Assembly (NCBI GenBank): GCA_024642565.1
Contig: JAHEAV010000001.1
Coordinates: 124,001-188,000 of the forward strand
DNA from: Erythrobacter sp.
GTDB lineage: Bacteria > Pseudomonadota > Alphaproteobacteria > Sphingomonadales > Sphingomonadaceae
DNA length: 64,000 nt
Direction of reading: 5' to 3'
Positions 60,753 to 64,000 of this stretch are shown piece after piece; the first letter of the stretch is position 1, and every line of letters starts with the position of its first letter. The translations under genes were made by a program, and so were the position numbers. The notes under the pieces are model-generated. The model was not told the DNA's origin and made no database searches. It saw only the letters and a list, made by a program, of their open reading frames with translations.

Positions 60753-60757
60753 ACCCG

Positions 60758-61015
60758 TCAGCCGTCAACATGCTCCGCCAAAACGGTTAGGCCATTGTCG
60801 CCGACTTCGGCAAAGCCCCCGCGCACTTCGATCAGTTCGGGCGCGCTGCCTTCGGTCTTGTAGACTTGCACGGCACCATCGCGGATCGTGGACATGAACG
60901 GCGCATGGCCTTCCAACACGCCAAATTCGCCTTCGGTGCCGGGTACGACCACCATATGGACATCTTCGGAACGGACCAGTTTGGCCGGGGTCACGAGTTC
61001 GAAATGAAGTGGCAT
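60758..61015 (-). CDS. atpC: F-type ATP synthase epsilon subunit, short form
   Basis: The 85-residue protein has the N-terminal beta-sandwich ([61 protein letters not shown]) that contacts gamma and the c-ring. It ends at that point: the C-terminal helical hairpin of about 50 residues, the inhibitory part in E. coli epsilon, is absent. The start is 3 bp after the preceding gene and the stop 5 bp before the ligase-like gene. Confidence 0.95.
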   Translation of the reverse strand: MPLHFELVTPAKLVRSEDVHMVVVPGTEGEFGVLEGHAPFMSTIRDGAVQVYKTEGSAPELIEVRGGFAEVGDNGLTVLAEHVDG

Positions 61016-61018
61016 GGT

Positions 61019-61564
61019 CTAATTGTCCAAATTATAGATGATTGTCGAAACAATTTGCGGTCTATCCGTCCGGCTACCCGCTTCCAAGGCATAACTGACA
61101 AACAGTTCCATCTTGGGGTCGGCAACAAAGGCGAACCTATGCGTCGAGATATCTTCGCGGGCAGTTTCGCCCTGGTTTTCCCAAATATTGGTAGCGCCAA
61201 GGAACTGCAGCAATCGCTCACCCGATGGAAAGAGATCATCTGATCCACCACCCACCACATGACAGACCGGCGTGACGTCAGACGCTGTGATAAAGTAAAT
61301 CTCTGTCGCCTGGCCCACTTGCCAGTGATGCATGTTTCGGCGCGCCTCGGGCATGGGCAAGGCAAAATCGGGTACCGACTCGATTTCACCAAGTCCAGAC
61401 TGATCCAGCCCAGTATTGGCTGGAAACTCACCAATCCCGTCTGCCCAGCTCGCCGGTTCCGCGATCCAGCTTGTGCATGCCTGAACGGCTGTTTCCAAGG
61501 GGGGCAAGCCCGCCGGGGCAACAAATACGTCCGCTGCTACAAGAAGGATTGCGGAACCAAGCAC
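61019..61564 (-). CDS. Exported protein of unknown function within the atp operon
   Basis: From a GTG at 61564, 10 bp after the atpD stop, the protein has 181 residues. It begins with a hydrophobic leader MLGSAILLVAADVFVAPAGL. The mature part contains CTSWIAEPASWADGIGE, an isolated VCHVVGGGSDDLF and ends STIIYNLDN; I recognise no family. Position between atpD and atpC on the same strand with gaps of 10 and 3 bp shows it is transcribed with them. Codons upstream to 61708 overlap atpD in another frame and are rejected. The start choice is moderately secure. Confidence 0.7.
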   Translation of the reverse strand: MLGSAILLVAADVFVAPAGLPPLETAVQACTSWIAEPASWADGIGEFPANTGLDQSGLGEIESVPDFALPMPEARRNMHHWQVGQATEIYFITASDVTPVCHVVGGGSDDLFPSGERLLQFLGATNIWENQGETAREDISTHRFAFVADPKMELFVSYALEAGSRTDRPQIVSTIIYNLDN

Positions 61565-61574
61565 CGTTACGACC

Positions 61575-63401
<1,827 letters not shown>

Positions 63402-63405
<4 letters not shown>

Positions 63406-64000
63406 AGCGCTTCGGCTCCTGCGATGATTTCGATCAGTTCGGTGGTAATCGCGGCCTGGCGGCTGCGGTTGTACTGGATGGTCAGCTTGCTGATCAGATC
63501 GCCCGCATTGCGCGTGGCATTATCCATCGCCGTCATCGATGCGCCCTGTTCGGACGCCGCGATTTCGAGCAGCGAACCGAAAATCTGCGTCTTCACATAC
63601 CGGGGAAGCAGCGCCTCGAGGATTTCTTCCTCACCCGGCTCATATTCCACCACGGCATCGCTATCTTCGGCAACTTCGGGAGCCGGTACCGGGATCAGTT
63701 GCTGCGTGACCGGTTCTTGCGCCAGCGCCGATTTGAAATTGGCAAAGACCAAATGGGCGACATCGAACTTGCCGGCTTCGAACATGGCAAGAAGTTCGGC
63801 GGCGATAGCTTCGGCTTCGGCAAAGCCCGGATCGCGAACTGTACTGGTGTCGAACTGCTGGCCAATCTGCGAAGGAAAGGCGCGTTTCAACGGCGCACGG
63901 CCCTTCTTGCCGACCAGATAGAAATGCACATCCTTACCCGCAGCGGTAAGCGCGTTTGCCGTGTTTCTTGCTTCCTTGACGATGTTGGAGTTGAGCCCTC
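63402..64000 (-). CDS. atpG: F-type ATP synthase gamma subunit, C-terminal part
   Basis: The 5' end is beyond the right edge; 199 codons are visible, read from [33 protein letters not shown] (in part) to the stop. GLNSNIV and the C-terminal helix [32 protein letters not shown], in part, are diagnostic of gamma. The insertion [26 protein letters not shown] is also normal. Gamma forms the rotating shaft of F1. The stop overlaps the lipoprotein start. Confidence 0.96.

Overview
The window looks like ordinary chromosome of an alphaproteobacterium of the order Sphingomonadales, most likely an Erythrobacteraceae-type organism. The grounds are the protein sequences themselves (sphingomonad-style TonB receptor, UvrB, PurN and extensin-like proteins), a circularly permuted two-piece tmRNA gene, and alphaproteobacterial gene orders: tsaD divergent from hemC-hemD-mic60, lptD-surA-pdxA-rsmA, pepA-holC, and purM next to an hda-like gene. 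The family-level call is inference. I see no insertion sequence, phage, integrase, CRISPR array, tRNA or rRNA.

Layout. 1-4.0 kb: tsaD 5' end, heme genes hemC-hemD with a Mic60/mitofilin-like gene, then a UbiH-type monooxygenase. 4.1-10 kb: a DsbD/ScsB-like reductant transporter, a lipoprotein, an exported methyltransferase-like protein, uvrB. 10-15.6 kb: a DUF3617 protein and an alpha/beta hydrolase, followed by the window's most system-like island: circularly permuted ATP-grasp, alpha-E protein, transglutaminase, and the proteasome-like peptidase Anbu. 15.7-19.8 kb: a FixJ-like regulator with a degenerate receiver, an extensin-like protein, a VOC protein, a 497-bp gene-free gap with small repeats, and typA. 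20-29.3 kb: an orphan TonB receptor, a membrane protein, an ABC transporter (ybbA/ybbP type) next to tesA, recF, and a tiny membrane protein coupled to PspC. 29.4-33.5 kb: SDR-Nudix-TPM-TPM-lemA cluster, mscL. 33.5-37.8 kb: ssrA, a small membrane protein, and a partial arginine-succinyltransferase set (M20 hydrolase-astA-astB). 38-41 kb: glcB and an unusual glycine-rich protein with a Lys-Pro tail. 41-46.8 kb: lptD-surA-pdxA-rsmA. 46.9-50.4 kb: pepA-DUF2256-holC, ndk, an MddA-like membrane methyltransferase. 50.4-59.5 kb: purM-purN (PurN fused to a YjbR/MmcQ domain), DUF2066-hdaA, cysE-DUF2794, an SDR, gph, glmU-lipoprotein. 59.5-64 kb: the atp operon end (atpG-lipoprotein-atpD-unknown exported protein-atpC) running into an O-antigen-ligase-like gene.

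Most genes are core metabolism and envelope biogenesis. Points of novelty are the Anbu/ATP-grasp island, two unfamiliar exported proteins embedded between atpG, atpD and atpC beside a short epsilon subunit, the PurN-YjbR fusion, and a recurrent promoter signature (CTTGC, 17-18 bp, then TAGGG or a CTA-containing -10) found upstream of tsaD, typA, ndk and pepA, with looser matches elsewhere. Several genes use TTG or GTG starts that overlap the preceding stop codon, so translational coupling is common here.
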